DNA of 33,926 nucleotides from Thiomonas sp. GTDB lineage: Bacteria; Pseudomonadota; Gammaproteobacteria; Burkholderiales; Burkholderiaceae_C. A program made the translations under genes and the position numbers. The stretch is taken from positions 1-33,926 of the forward strand of contig DAIDHU010000186.1 of assembly GCA_027451915.1 (NCBI GenBank). Reading direction: 5' to 3'. Each line of letters opens with the position of its first letter. Positions within the stretch are counted from its first letter, which is position 1. Below the pieces are notes generated by a model, which saw only the letters and a list, made by a program, of their open reading frames with translations, was not told the origin of the DNA and did not search any database. Of this stretch, positions 8,120-15,798 are shown piece after piece.

Positions 8120-9067
8120 ATGGATCGAGCCATCAACCCCGCCCGCTTCGATCTCACCACCCTGCGGCTGTTCGTCGCGGCCGTGGAGACCGGCAGCCTG
8201 ACCCTCGGCGCCGAGCGCATGGCCCTGAGCCTGCCCGCCGCCAGCAAGCGTCTTGCCGCGCTGGAAAGTCATATCGGCAGCGTTCTGCTGCAACGCAGCA
8301 AGAAGGGCGTGACTCCCACCGCCCCGGGCCTGACCTTCCTGCGCTACGCCATCGGCATCGTGGCCGGCACCGAGCAACTCTCGATGGCCATGATCGACTA
8401 CCACCGGGGCGCCGGCGGACACCTGCGCCTGTGGGCCAACACCTCGGCCTTCACGGGATTCCTGCCCCAGTTGCTGGCACGCTACTCGGCCGCCTACCCG
8501 GCGGTGATGCTCGACCTGGAAGACGCCCTCAGCGAGGAAGTCGTGCGCGCGGTGACCCGGGGCAATGCCGAGCTGGGCGTCATCGGCAACAACACGCCCC
8601 TGGGCGAGCTGCACTCGCTGCCTTGCGACAGCGACGAACTCATGCTGGTGCTGCCCGCCGCGCATGCGCTGGCCGGGCGCGACCTGGTGCCGGTCGAGGA
8701 GGTGCTGGAACACGACATCGTCGGCCTGAGCCGCGCCACCTCGCTGATGCGCCAGGTGGCCTCCGCCGCCGCCGCCAAGGGCCTGAGCCTGCGCATCCGG
8801 GTGCAGGTACGGGGCTTCGATGAGGTCTGCCGCATGATCGCGGCCGGCCTGGGCATCGGCATCCTGCCCAGCGCCGGTGCCGCGCCACACGTCAAGTCCA
8901 TGGGTCTGGCACTGCGACGCCTTGGCGGCATGCCCACGCGCCGCGGGCTGCTGCTGGTCATGCGCGACGAAGCCGCGCTGTCGGCGCCGGCCAGCGCCTT
9001 CGTGCGCATGGCGCGCGAACGCTGCGCGGGCTGCGGGTACGCGGACGATCCCGCGCACGGGGACTGA
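8120..9067 (+). CDS. LysR family transcriptional regulator
   Basis: A 315-residue regulator. The N-terminal winged helix-turn-helix (about 10-70) reads LTTLRLFVAAVETGSLT, then LSLPAASKRLAALESHIG and LLQRSKKGVTPTAPG, the standard LysR DNA-binding layout. Residues from about 95 form the periplasmic-binding-protein-like effector domain (FTGFLPQLLARYSAAYP, GIGILPSAG). It is divergent from the MFS gene and probably controls MFS and OYE; the effector is unknown. The ATG at 8120 is preferred; a GTG at 8066 would add 18 residues and overlap the AT-rich dyad. No clear Shine-Dalgarno precedes either start. Confidence 0.9.
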   Translation: MDRAINPARFDLTTLRLFVAAVETGSLTLGAERMALSLPAASKRLAALESHIGSVLLQRSKKGVTPTAPGLTFLRYAIGIVAGTEQLSMAMIDYHRGAGGHLRLWANTSAFTGFLPQLLARYSAAYPAVMLDLEDALSEEVVRAVTRGNAELGVIGNNTPLGELHSLPCDSDELMLVLPAAHALAGRDLVPVEEVLEHDIVGLSRATSLMRQVASAAAAKGLSLRIRVQVRGFDEVCRMIAAGLGIGILPSAGAAPHVKSMGLALRRLGGMPTRRGLLLVMRDEAALSAPASAFVRMARERCAGCGYADDPAHGD

Positions 9068-9142
9068 TCGCCGAGGCTCCCGGCAAGCGCGGACCGGGAA
9101 CTCGTGGTCGCGCTGCCGGACTCCCTGCGCGCCTCGGGCCCG

Positions 9143-9886
9143 CTACATCACCTTGCCGAGAAACTCCCGGGTCCGCGGGTCCCTGGGCGCGCCGAACAAC
9201 TCCGAAGGCGGGCCATGCTCGACGATCACGCCCCGATCCGTGAAGTACACGTGGTCCGCCACCTCCCGGGCAAAGCCCATCTCGTGGGTGACCAGAATGC
9301 AGGTCATGCCCTCGGCCGCCAGTTCCTTGATGGTCAGGAGCACCTCGCCCACGGTTTCCGGATCCAGCGCCGCCGTCACCTCGTCGAACAGCATGACGTC
9401 GGGGTTCATGGCCAGCGAGCGCGCGATGGCCACGCGCTGCTGCTGCCCACCGGACATCTCGCCCGGGTAGGCATGTTCACGGCCGGACAGGCGAACCTTT
9501 TTCAGCAGCGCGAAGGCCCTCTGCTCGACCTGCCGGCGATCCTGGCCCAGCACGTGGATGGGGGCCATCATCACGTTCTGCAGCGCAGTGCGATGGGGAA
9601 ACAGGTTGTACTGCTGGAACACCATGCCCACGCGCCGGCGCAGGGCGAGCTTGTCCAGCCGCGGGTCATGCACGTCGATGTCGAACACCCGGATCGTCCC
9701 GCTGTCGAAGGGCGTCAGCGCGTTGATGCACCGGATCAGGGTGGACTTGCCGGATCCGGAGGGGCCGATGATGCAGACCACCTCGCCCTTTTTCACCGTG
9801 AGCGACACGCCCTTGAGGACTTCCGTGTCGCCATAGGACTTGCGCAGATCCTGGATGACGACGGCGGCTTCATCGGAGATGGTCAT
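9143..9886 (-). CDS. Polar amino-acid ABC transporter, ATP-binding protein
   Basis: A 247-residue ATPase of the GlnQ/HisP class. Walker A is GPSGSGKST, the Q-loop is VFQQYNLFPH, the signature is MSGGQQQRVAIARS, Walker B is VMLFDEVTAALDPE and the H-loop is VTHEMGF. Walker B has Val where most relatives have Pro (DEPTSALDP), a minor change after the catalytic Glu. It energises the two permeases encoded just upstream (11-base gap after permease 2), taking up a polar amino acid or related compound delivered by the binding protein. The ATG at 9886 gives the normal N-terminus. The same reading frame continues open upstream to 11506 because of the permease 1 anomaly. Confidence 0.95.
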   Translation of the reverse strand: MTISDEAAVVIQDLRKSYGDTEVLKGVSLTVKKGEVVCIIGPSGSGKSTLIRCINALTPFDSGTIRVFDIDVHDPRLDKLALRRRVGMVFQQYNLFPHRTALQNVMMAPIHVLGQDRRQVEQRAFALLKKVRLSGREHAYPGEMSGGQQQRVAIARSLAMNPDVMLFDEVTAALDPETVGEVLLTIKELAAEGMTCILVTHEMGFAREVADHVYFTDRGVIVEHGPPSELFGAPRDPRTREFLGKVM

Positions 9887-9897
9887 GGAATGGCAAC

Positions 9898-10761
9898 TCA
9901 GATCTTCACCGCGAAGCGGCGCTCGAGACGAACCGTGTAGCGGGCGATGGGATAGCAGTACGCAAAGAACCACAACATGATGTAGCCATACAGGGGGGCC
10001 AGGATGTCGGTGCGCCCGCCCTCGGCCGCCGTGACCTGCGAAGCCAGGGTCATGACCTCGTTGACCCCGACGATGGAGGCCAGCACCGTGGAGGTGGTGA
10101 GAATCGAATACAGGTTCATCCAAGGCGGCAGCATGCGCTTGACGCACTGGGGCAGGATGACCAGCCACAACTGCTGCTGGCGGCTGAAGGCCAGGGATTC
10201 GGCCGCCTCCCACTGACCCGACGGAATCGAGGCCACGGCTCCGCGCAGGATCTCCGCCACGTTGGCCATCACCGGCAGGCTCAGCCCGATCACGGCCTTG
10301 AACCACCCGGGCAGGGGAAGGGTCACCCCCCCCACGCGCAGTTGGAAGGGGATCAGGAAAATGGCGAAGAACAGCAGCACCAGCCACGGGGCGTTGCGGA
10401 AGAACTGGGTCAGCACCCAGGCCACGCGCCGGGTGCCGTGGGTCTGCGAGATCAGACCCAGGCCCAGCGCCACGCCCAGCAGCGTGCCCAGGCCCATGGA
10501 AAGAAAGCTGATCAAGATGTTGAAGCCGAAGCCCCGGAGCAACAACGGAGTCCAGCGCACCAGCACGGCCAGTACGCCGGCCTGCTGCGGCGTGGCGGCG
10601 GCATCGGCCACGCCGCTGCCGATCAGCACCAGCAGTACCAGCGCGCCTCCATGCCACAGGCGCAGCCTGGGCGCCTGCCAGGGCTCGACGCGCGCGAGCG
10701 CTTCGGCGCGGGGGGCCAGCACGGCCAGCGGCTCGCCGGCAGGGTGGGTCGGCGTGTTCAT
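9898..10761 (-). CDS. Polar amino-acid ABC transporter, permease 2 (HisM/GltK type)
   Basis: A 287-residue inner-membrane permease with a cytosolic Ala/Pro-rich lead, a first membrane segment near residues 30-50 and a His/Glu/Gln-type permease domain after it. The domain contains FFRNAPWLVLLFF (the conserved RNTP-like element), the EAA loop QWEAAESLAFSRQQQLWLVILPQ and NLYSILTTSTVLASIVGVNE. Its ATG overlaps the expected stop of permease 1 in an ATGA arrangement (10758-10761), supporting translational coupling. The ATPase gene begins 11 bases downstream. It forms the membrane channel with permease 1. Confidence 0.94.
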   Translation of the reverse strand: MNTPTHPAGEPLAVLAPRAEALARVEPWQAPRLRLWHGGALVLLVLIGSGVADAAATPQQAGVLAVLVRWTPLLLRGFGFNILISFLSMGLGTLLGVALGLGLISQTHGTRRVAWVLTQFFRNAPWLVLLFFAIFLIPFQLRVGGVTLPLPGWFKAVIGLSLPVMANVAEILRGAVASIPSGQWEAAESLAFSRQQQLWLVILPQCVKRMLPPWMNLYSILTTSTVLASIVGVNEVMTLASQVTAAEGGRTDILAPLYGYIMLWFFAYCYPIARYTVRLERRFAVKI

Positions 10762-11506
10762 CGGGAATAGCCCGGCAGGCGAGGCGGTGCTCGAGCTTGT
10801 GCATGAGGTACACCAGCAGCCCGACCAGCGCCACGTAGGCGAACAGCAGAACGACCATCATCACCGAGACGTTGGATTCATCCGACCAGATCTGGGCCGA
10901 GGCATACAGGAGCTCGGGCACGGCGATCGCATAGGCCAGCGTGGTGGTCTTGATCAGGTTCACCAGGTTGTTGTTCAGGGCCGGCAGGCTCACGCGCAGC
11001 GCCAGCGGCAGCACGATGTGCCTGTAGGACTGGAAACGCGTGTAGCCCAGCGCCTCGGCGGCCTCGATGGTGGCCGACGGAACCGCCTCGATGCCCGCGC
11101 GGAAGATCTCCACGTTGAAGGCTCCGGCGAAAAAGGTCAGCGAAACACAGGCCCAGACGAAGCCGCTGACCAGGGGCTGGGGCAGCCCGATGGCGTTGGT
11201 GGTCCTGGGCAGAAGGTTGCTGACGCCGAAGTAGAAAAAATACATCTGCACCAGCGGAGGCGTGTTCCGGAACAGCTGGATGTAGCCCTGCACGATGCGC
11301 CGGGTCCAGACCATCTTCGATCCCTGCAGCCAGGCGCCCACGACTCCGACGATCACGGAGCCGAGCACGCAGACCACCGACAGCTCCGCGGTCACCAGGA
11401 AACCACGCAGGAACCTGGCCCGGTCGAAGGGGTCGTAGACGATGGTGAGGTTGATCCCGCTGGTCTGGGAAAGGTGACGGAACCAGCCGACGATCTCGTT
11501 CATCAT
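10758..11506 (-). CDS. Polar amino-acid ABC transporter, permease 1, frameshifted near its C-terminus
   Basis: About 249 residues of a HisM/GltJ-type permease. It shows LFRNTPPLVQMYFFYFG, the EAA loop IEAAEALGYTRFQSYRHIVLP and NNLVNLIKTTTLAYAIAVPELL. After HKLEHRL the frame as given reads on without a stop through the whole of permease 2 (as nonsense) and rejoins the ATPase frame, ending at 9143. Adding one base near 10778-10784 would instead give an ending LPGYSR and a TGA at 10758-10760, overlapping the permease 2 start as ATGA. That is the ending usual for this family, so I place the biological end there. A real one-base deletion or a sequencing error explains it; deliberate frameshifting is less likely. 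The in-frame ATG at 11503 is an alternative start. The 106 bases between this gene and the binding-protein gene show no clear signal. Confidence 0.85.
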
Positions 11507-11612
11507 GCGTGCGCCGAGGCAAGCCCTGGGAATCGCGAGGCCACCGCCCGCACGGGAACGCTCCCCGGCGACGGGCGGCGGCGGGAGGCCATTCGATCAG
11601 AACGCAGCGGCC

Positions 11613-12458
11613 TCACTTGGCGCTCTTGTACTGCTCGTGCAGTTTCTCTACATAGGCCGAGTGCTGGGTGATCCCGAACTGGGTCTCGAGCTTCAGCACC
11701 TCGCCGCTTTGCGCCCAGTCGCGCGACATCTGGTTCATGAAGGCGTGGAAGTCCTTGTCGCCCAGGCGCGTGGCCATGCCCCAGGGCTTCGCATCCAGGG
11801 TTTCGAGGGGCATGTCGTAGCCGCTCCACTCCTTGTCGAGCAGCTTGCCCTGGATGAAGGTGTTGTCGAAGATGAATCCGATGCAACGGCCCTGCTTGAG
11901 GGCTGTCAGCGCCTCGGCGGTCCCCGTGAACGCGACGATGTGCACGCCGTACTTCTGCTCGGAATCCTTGTTGTAGTAGGTGCCCTGGATGCCGCAGACC
12001 GACTGGCCCTTGAGGTCGGACCACTGGTGCGCCTTGACCTTGTCGGACAGCATCACGTTGTAGCCCGAGGCGTAGTAGTAGGGCTCGACGAACCACACGT
12101 CCTTGGCGCGCTCGGGCGTCACGTTCATGGTGGCGATCAGCAGGTCGATCTTGCCCTGCTCCAGGAACTGCATGCGGTTGGAAGCCGTCACCGGCACGTA
12201 TTCAACCTTGACCCCGAGCTTCTTGGCGGCCTGGGCCGCCAGCGAGGGCTCGATGCCCTGGATGCTTCCGTCCGGCGCACGGAACCCGAAGGGCGGGTAA
12301 TCCGCCTTCACGCCCACGATCAGGGTGCCGCGATGCTTGATGGCGTCGAGTTCGCTGGCCTGCGCGGCCACGGTGACACCGGCGGTGAGCACGAGCCCGA
12401 GGGCCAGGCCTTGAATCAGGGAGGAGAGTTTCAATTCACGGCTCCATGTGAGGGTCAT
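11613..12458 (-). CDS. Polar amino-acid ABC transporter, periplasmic substrate-binding protein
   Basis: A 281-residue SBP_bac_3 family protein. A signal peptide is visible (positive start, LIQGLALGLVLTAGVTVAAQA, cleavage after AQA). The mature protein shows GTLIVGVKADYPPFGF and IEPSLAAQAAKKLGVKVEYVP, and the ligand-binding lobe signature LIATMNVTPERAKDVWF. It captures the substrate in the periplasm for the permease pair. The real start may be the TTG at 12434, which has a GGAG seven bases upstream and gives a classical MKLSS signal-peptide start; the ATG at 12458 lacks a good ribosome-binding site. The ligand cannot be read. It is the first gene of the ABC operon. Confidence 0.92.
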   Translation of the reverse strand: MTLTWSRELKLSSLIQGLALGLVLTAGVTVAAQASELDAIKHRGTLIVGVKADYPPFGFRAPDGSIQGIEPSLAAQAAKKLGVKVEYVPVTASNRMQFLEQGKIDLLIATMNVTPERAKDVWFVEPYYYASGYNVMLSDKVKAHQWSDLKGQSVCGIQGTYYNKDSEQKYGVHIVAFTGTAEALTALKQGRCIGFIFDNTFIQGKLLDKEWSGYDMPLETLDAKPWGMATRLGDKDFHAFMNQMSRDWAQSGEVLKLETQFGITQHSAYVEKLHEQYKSAK

Positions 12459-12496
12459 CGAAGGGCGCGTGACGCCAGGCGCCGCGGCCAACTTTT

Positions 12497-12528
12497 GGTT
12501 GCGAATTGAAGTATGTTGATTCGCAACC
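12497..12528. promoter_or_regulatory. Perfect 10-bp palindrome upstream of the ABC operon
   Basis: GGTTGCGAAT (12497-12506) and its exact complement ATTCGCAACC (12519-12528) are separated by 12 bases. The match extends outward by two of the next three bases on each side. It lies 39 bases upstream of the ATG of the binding-protein gene, in an AT-richer patch of 12490-12540. Its size and symmetry fit an operator for a dimeric regulator controlling the ABC operon. Which protein binds is unknown; the AraC-type regulator next door normally prefers direct repeats. Confidence 0.6.
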
Positions 12529-12580
12529 GAATCCCTTGTCAATAGGCGTGTGTACCGGGCTTGTCGAAGCGCTGCGCAAC

Positions 12581-12606
12581 GATCAGGCGCAAGGATCAGG
12601 CGCAAG
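12581..12606. repeat. 13-bp tandem repeat
   Basis: Two exact head-to-tail copies of GATCAGGCGCAAG are followed by a decayed third copy (GATTGGGCG) at 12607-12615. It lies in the gap between the AraC-type regulator gene and the ABC operon. It may be a simple slippage product or a run of weak half-sites. Confidence 0.55.
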
Positions 12607-12667
12607 GATTGGGCGGAAATGCGGGTTCGCGCGAAACCATGCCCGGCCTCGGCGCGGGCGTGGTTAG

Positions 12668-13699
12668 TCAGGGGTCGATGCGCCACCAGCGCCGCGATGC
12701 CCGCACCGCATAGCGCGCCCGGTACTGGGAGGGGGAAAGGCCGGTCTCGCGCTGGAACAGGCGCCGGAAGGCACTGCCGTCCTGATAACCGCAATGTTCC
12801 ATGACGCTGTCCAGATCCATCATGGTGACCTCCAGCAATTGCTTGGCGCGCTCGACCCGCAACTTCTGCAGGTAGCGCAGCGGACTCATTCCGACCACCT
12901 CCCGGAAATGCCGCAGCAGGGTGCGCGTGCTGACCGAGGCGATCTCGGCGAGCGAGTCCAGGTCGTAGGGCTCATGCGCGTGGTGCTCGATCCACTGCCT
13001 GGCCTTGTAGACCACGCTGTCGCGGGTCACCGAGTTCACGCCGGACAGATGGATTCCGGATTGCTGATACCGCGTGGCCTCGTAAAGCAGGGCATTGGCG
13101 CCGATCTGCGCCAGTTCCTCGCCCGCGAAATGCCGCACCAGGGCCAGGGCCAGTTCGGTGTGCGCGTTCATCGCGCCGGCACTGAAGATGTCGCGATCCA
13201 CGATCACCGGAGCGTCCATGCGCAGCCCGACCCCGGGGTAGCTGCGGGCGAACCATCCGGCGATCAGCCAGGCGACCGTGGCCTCCCGTTGCTCCAGCAC
13301 CCCGGCGTGCGCCAGCAGGACCGAGCCGTTGTACAGCGCCGCCAGCGCCCCCCCGGCCCGCCTGTGCTCCCGGATGATCCGGATGGCTTCCCCCGAATCC
13401 CTGAGCAACTGGACCAGATGGGGAACGTTTCGCATGTCGACACCCGGCACGACCAGCGCCGTGCGCTGCGGTGGCAGGCGAAGCGGGACCGGCGGCGGGC
13501 GATCGCAGGGCTCCCACCAGTCCGGCAGGGGCAGCTCGCGGCCCTGGGCATTGATGACGCGCCAGCTCAGCGGAACGGTTCGCTTGCGGGGATGATGCAT
13601 GCGCCACATGCGATTGGACATGCGCAGCACGTCGATCACTCCGAACACGGAGCCGATCAGGCAGCCTGGGCTGTACAGCAGATCGATGCGCGCGGACAT
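12668..13699 (-). CDS. GlxA-like transcriptional regulator (DJ-1/PfpI domain plus AraC HTH)
   Basis: A 343-residue regulator. Residues 1-190 form a DJ-1/PfpI-like amidotransferase fold (IDLLYSPGCLIGSVFGVIDV, LVVPGVDMR, AALYNGSVLLAHAGVL). The position where active DJ-1 members carry Cys reads Asn-Gly-Ser, so this is a sensor rather than an enzyme. Residues about 235-335 hold two AraC-type helix-turn-helix motifs (LDSLAEIASVSTRTLLRHFR and DLDSVMEHCGYQDGSAFRRL, then FQRETGLSPSQYRARY). The ATG at 13699 has a GGGAGGG ribosome-binding site. It is divergent from the lipase gene, with two 21-bp-periodic direct-repeat sites between them, and upstream of the amino-acid ABC operon on the same strand. 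GlxA relatives often control uptake and breakdown of nitrogen compounds such as arginine or betaine. Confidence 0.9.
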   Translation of the reverse strand: MSARIDLLYSPGCLIGSVFGVIDVLRMSNRMWRMHHPRKRTVPLSWRVINAQGRELPLPDWWEPCDRPPPVPLRLPPQRTALVVPGVDMRNVPHLVQLLRDSGEAIRIIREHRRAGGALAALYNGSVLLAHAGVLEQREATVAWLIAGWFARSYPGVGLRMDAPVIVDRDIFSAGAMNAHTELALALVRHFAGEELAQIGANALLYEATRYQQSGIHLSGVNSVTRDSVVYKARQWIEHHAHEPYDLDSLAEIASVSTRTLLRHFREVVGMSPLRYLQKLRVERAKQLLEVTMMDLDSVMEHCGYQDGSAFRRLFQRETGLSPSQYRARYAVRASRRWWRIDP

Positions 13700-13713
13700 C
13701 GGCCCTCCCGGAG

Positions 13714-13751
13714 TTGGCGAAAACAGCTTGTTTTCTGGCGAAATCGGCTTT
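13714..13751. promoter_or_regulatory. Direct-repeat site 1, AraC-type, 21-bp period
   Basis: Two half-sites, GGCGAAAACAGCTTG (13716-13730) and GGCGAAATCGGCTTT (13737-13751), start exactly 21 bp apart in the same orientation. This is the two-turn spacing expected for the paired HTH motifs of an AraC-family dimer. It lies 14 bases upstream of the regulator's own start, so autoregulation is likely. The 321-bp gap 13700-14020 holds this site, site 2 and the lipase promoter. Confidence 0.55.
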
Positions 13752-13825
13752 CCACAAAGGACCTGATGGTAGCCCATGGCGACTGGATGGCGAGGATTTT
13801 CCCCTGATTCAAGGCGCTCTCCGGC

Positions 13826-13863
13826 TTGGCGAAAACGGCTTGGTTGTTGGCGCTTTCGGCACG
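13826..13863. promoter_or_regulatory. Direct-repeat site 2, AraC-type, 21-bp period
   Basis: TTGGCGAAAACGGCTTG (13826-13842) matches site 1 at 16 of 17 positions. It is followed 21 bp on by a weaker half-site, GGCGCTTTCGGC (13849-13860). A possible -10 box, TAGACT, is at 13886-13891, placing the site next to the -35 region of the lipase promoter, where an AraC-type activator would sit. Sites 1 and 2 are 112 bp apart. Confidence 0.55.
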
Positions 13864-14020
13864 CCTCGGATCCCCTGCCCGTGCCTAGACTCGATCTGTC
13901 CGATGCGCGCCCCCAAGGGCCGGGTCCCGCCCCATGCGCGCGCTCACGACGGCTCGCGGCGGGTGGTCGGCGACCACGAACGGCGCAGCCCCACGACAAC
14001 ACCAGGAGGAGACCCCCATC

Positions 14021-15646
14021 GTGCCTTGCCTACCCTACAAAGCCCTGATCGCCGCCATCGCTGCGTCGGCCCTGCTCGCCGGCTGCGGCGGCGGTTCCTC
14101 GTCGCCGCAGGGCGCGAGTGCCGACACCCTGATGTCGAGCCACGCCGTGGCCACGCTGTCGACCAGCCAGTTGCAGAACCTGCTGGTCACGCGCTACGCC
14201 GGGCAGAGCGCGGCCCAGCAGCTCATCGGAGCCCCGCAATGCGGCGTCCAGGTGGACAAGTTCGTCTACGCCACGGTGGGCGGCGAGGGCGAGGCCACCG
14301 ATGCCTCGGCCGCGCTGATGCTGCCCAGCGGAACGGCGGCGCAGTGCCAGGGCCCCCGCCCCATCGTGGTCTATGCCCATGGCACCGCCATCGACCATGC
14401 CGAGGACATGTCGGCGATCAACGATCCTACGAATCCGGCCTACGCGACCTCCACCCGGGTCGCGCTGATCTTCGCCGCGCATGGCTACATCGTGGTGGCG
14501 CCGAACTACGCCGGCTACGACCTCTCCACCCTGCCCTATCACCCCTATCTCGATGGAGCGCAGCAGTCCCAGGACATGCTCGACAGCCTGACTGCCGCGC
14601 GCCAGTTGTTGCGCCAGCCTGGAAGCCTTGTCACCGACAATGGGAAATTGTTCGTCACGGGATACTCCGAGGGTGGGTACGTGTCCATGGCGACGCTGCA
14701 GGCGCTGGACGCCCAGGGCCGCCCGGCGACCGCGGGCGCGGCGATGTCGGGGCCCTATGCCATGCTGGCCCTGGGGGACGAGATCTTCCTGGGCCACCCG
14801 AACGTCGGCGCAACGGCCTATCTGCCGCTGCTCGCGAATTCCTACGCCCACCTCCGGCAGGGCTCGATCGATCCCTCGCAAGTGTTCAGCAGCCTGTATT
14901 CGAAGGCGTACACGCTGTTCCCGGGAACCACCGATTTCAGCGACTTCGGGAGTCTGGTGGCGAATGGCGAGATCCCGGCCAGCGCATTGTTCCAGTCGCC
15001 GGCGGGCGCTGCCGGCGCGGCCGGCTTCTCCACCTCGGCCTACCCGTCCCTGGCGTCGCTGCCCGAAGGCGCGCCCTTGTACGGAGCCGGATTCGATGCC
15101 TCCGCGTACCTGGTCGGCACGGCGTTTCGAGCCGCCTATGTGGCCGACGTCGACGCCCACCCGGATGGCGGGGCCCCGATCGACGGATCGGCGCCCGACC
15201 TGAGCGGCACGCCGCCTGCCATCGCGGCCGATCCCCAGTCGCTGCTGCGCCAGGATCTGAAGGCCAACGATCTGCGCAACTACACGCCCAGCATGCCGCT
15301 TCTGCTTTGCGGAGGGCACGGCGACCCGGAAGTGCTGTGGGACCAGGGCGCCGGCCTGATGACCGCGATGCTGCGGAGCAAGGAGGCCAGCGATCCCTCA
15401 TTGCGCTTCGTCACCCTCGACCTGGACACCAGCTCGGGCAGCGCCGGAACCTACGTGCAATACGGCCTGAGCCCGGCGGTGAATGCCGCCCTGCAGGCCA
15501 TGGGCGCGCAGGCGCAGGCCGCCTTCACCGGGTATCAGGCGGCGGTGGATTCCGCCGTGGGGCCGGCGCTGGGGCTGGAGGCATATCACACGGACGAGCG
15601 TCCCTACTGCACGGTGGAAGCTAGAACCTTGTTCGATCAGTATTGA
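14021..15646 (+). CDS. Secreted lipoprotein lipase/esterase (alpha/beta hydrolase)
   Basis: A 541-residue exported protein. The GTG start at 14021 has AGGAGGAG upstream and gives a lipoprotein signal peptide ending LLAGC, with Cys22 as lipidation site, followed by a GGGSSS linker. An upstream ATG at 13934 has neither. The hydrolase core shows VVYAHGTAID (oxyanion region), YIVVAPNYAGYD, and the nucleophile elbow GYSEGGY with Ser216. CGGHGDPEVLW near the end may supply the acid, and a late His (AYHTDERPYC) may complete the triad. This resembles secretory lipase-like family members of Burkholderiales. It probably hydrolyses an ester at the outer surface or in the periplasm. Control by the divergent GlxA-like regulator is inferred from the repeats. 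Confidence 0.85.
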   Translation: MPCLPYKALIAAIAASALLAGCGGGSSSPQGASADTLMSSHAVATLSTSQLQNLLVTRYAGQSAAQQLIGAPQCGVQVDKFVYATVGGEGEATDASAALMLPSGTAAQCQGPRPIVVYAHGTAIDHAEDMSAINDPTNPAYATSTRVALIFAAHGYIVVAPNYAGYDLSTLPYHPYLDGAQQSQDMLDSLTAARQLLRQPGSLVTDNGKLFVTGYSEGGYVSMATLQALDAQGRPATAGAAMSGPYAMLALGDEIFLGHPNVGATAYLPLLANSYAHLRQGSIDPSQVFSSLYSKAYTLFPGTTDFSDFGSLVANGEIPASALFQSPAGAAGAAGFSTSAYPSLASLPEGAPLYGAGFDASAYLVGTAFRAAYVADVDAHPDGGAPIDGSAPDLSGTPPAIAADPQSLLRQDLKANDLRNYTPSMPLLLCGGHGDPEVLWDQGAGLMTAMLRSKEASDPSLRFVTLDLDTSSGSAGTYVQYGLSPAVNAALQAMGAQAQAAFTGYQAAVDSAVGPALGLEAYHTDERPYCTVEARTLFDQY

Positions 15647-15741
15647 GCGTCCCGGGAAAGCCCCTGACGCGGGGCGCGCGGCGCTCATGCACAATTTCCC
15701 GTGAAAGCTCATGGCGCGACTGAGCCAGCCGGCGCCGCGGG

Positions 15742-15764
15742 GCGGCGGGCGCGGCGCCCGCCGC
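15742..15764. repeat. 11-bp perfect inverted repeat before the EAL gene
   Basis: GCGGCGGGCGC and its exact complement flank a single G. The repeat lies after the lipase stop (15646) and 35 bases before the start of the EAL-domain gene at 15799. No T-run follows. It may be a terminator-like hairpin for the lipase transcript or a structure in the leader of the next gene. Confidence 0.45.
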
Positions 15765-15798
15765 GGTGCATCATGGGCGCTGACTGTGGAGAACGGGC

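Noticed and set aside
9143..11506. A single 787-residue permease-ATPase fusion protein
   Set aside because: The middle third is Arg/Gly/Ala-rich nonsense antiphase to a well-conserved permease 2; a frameshift explains it better.
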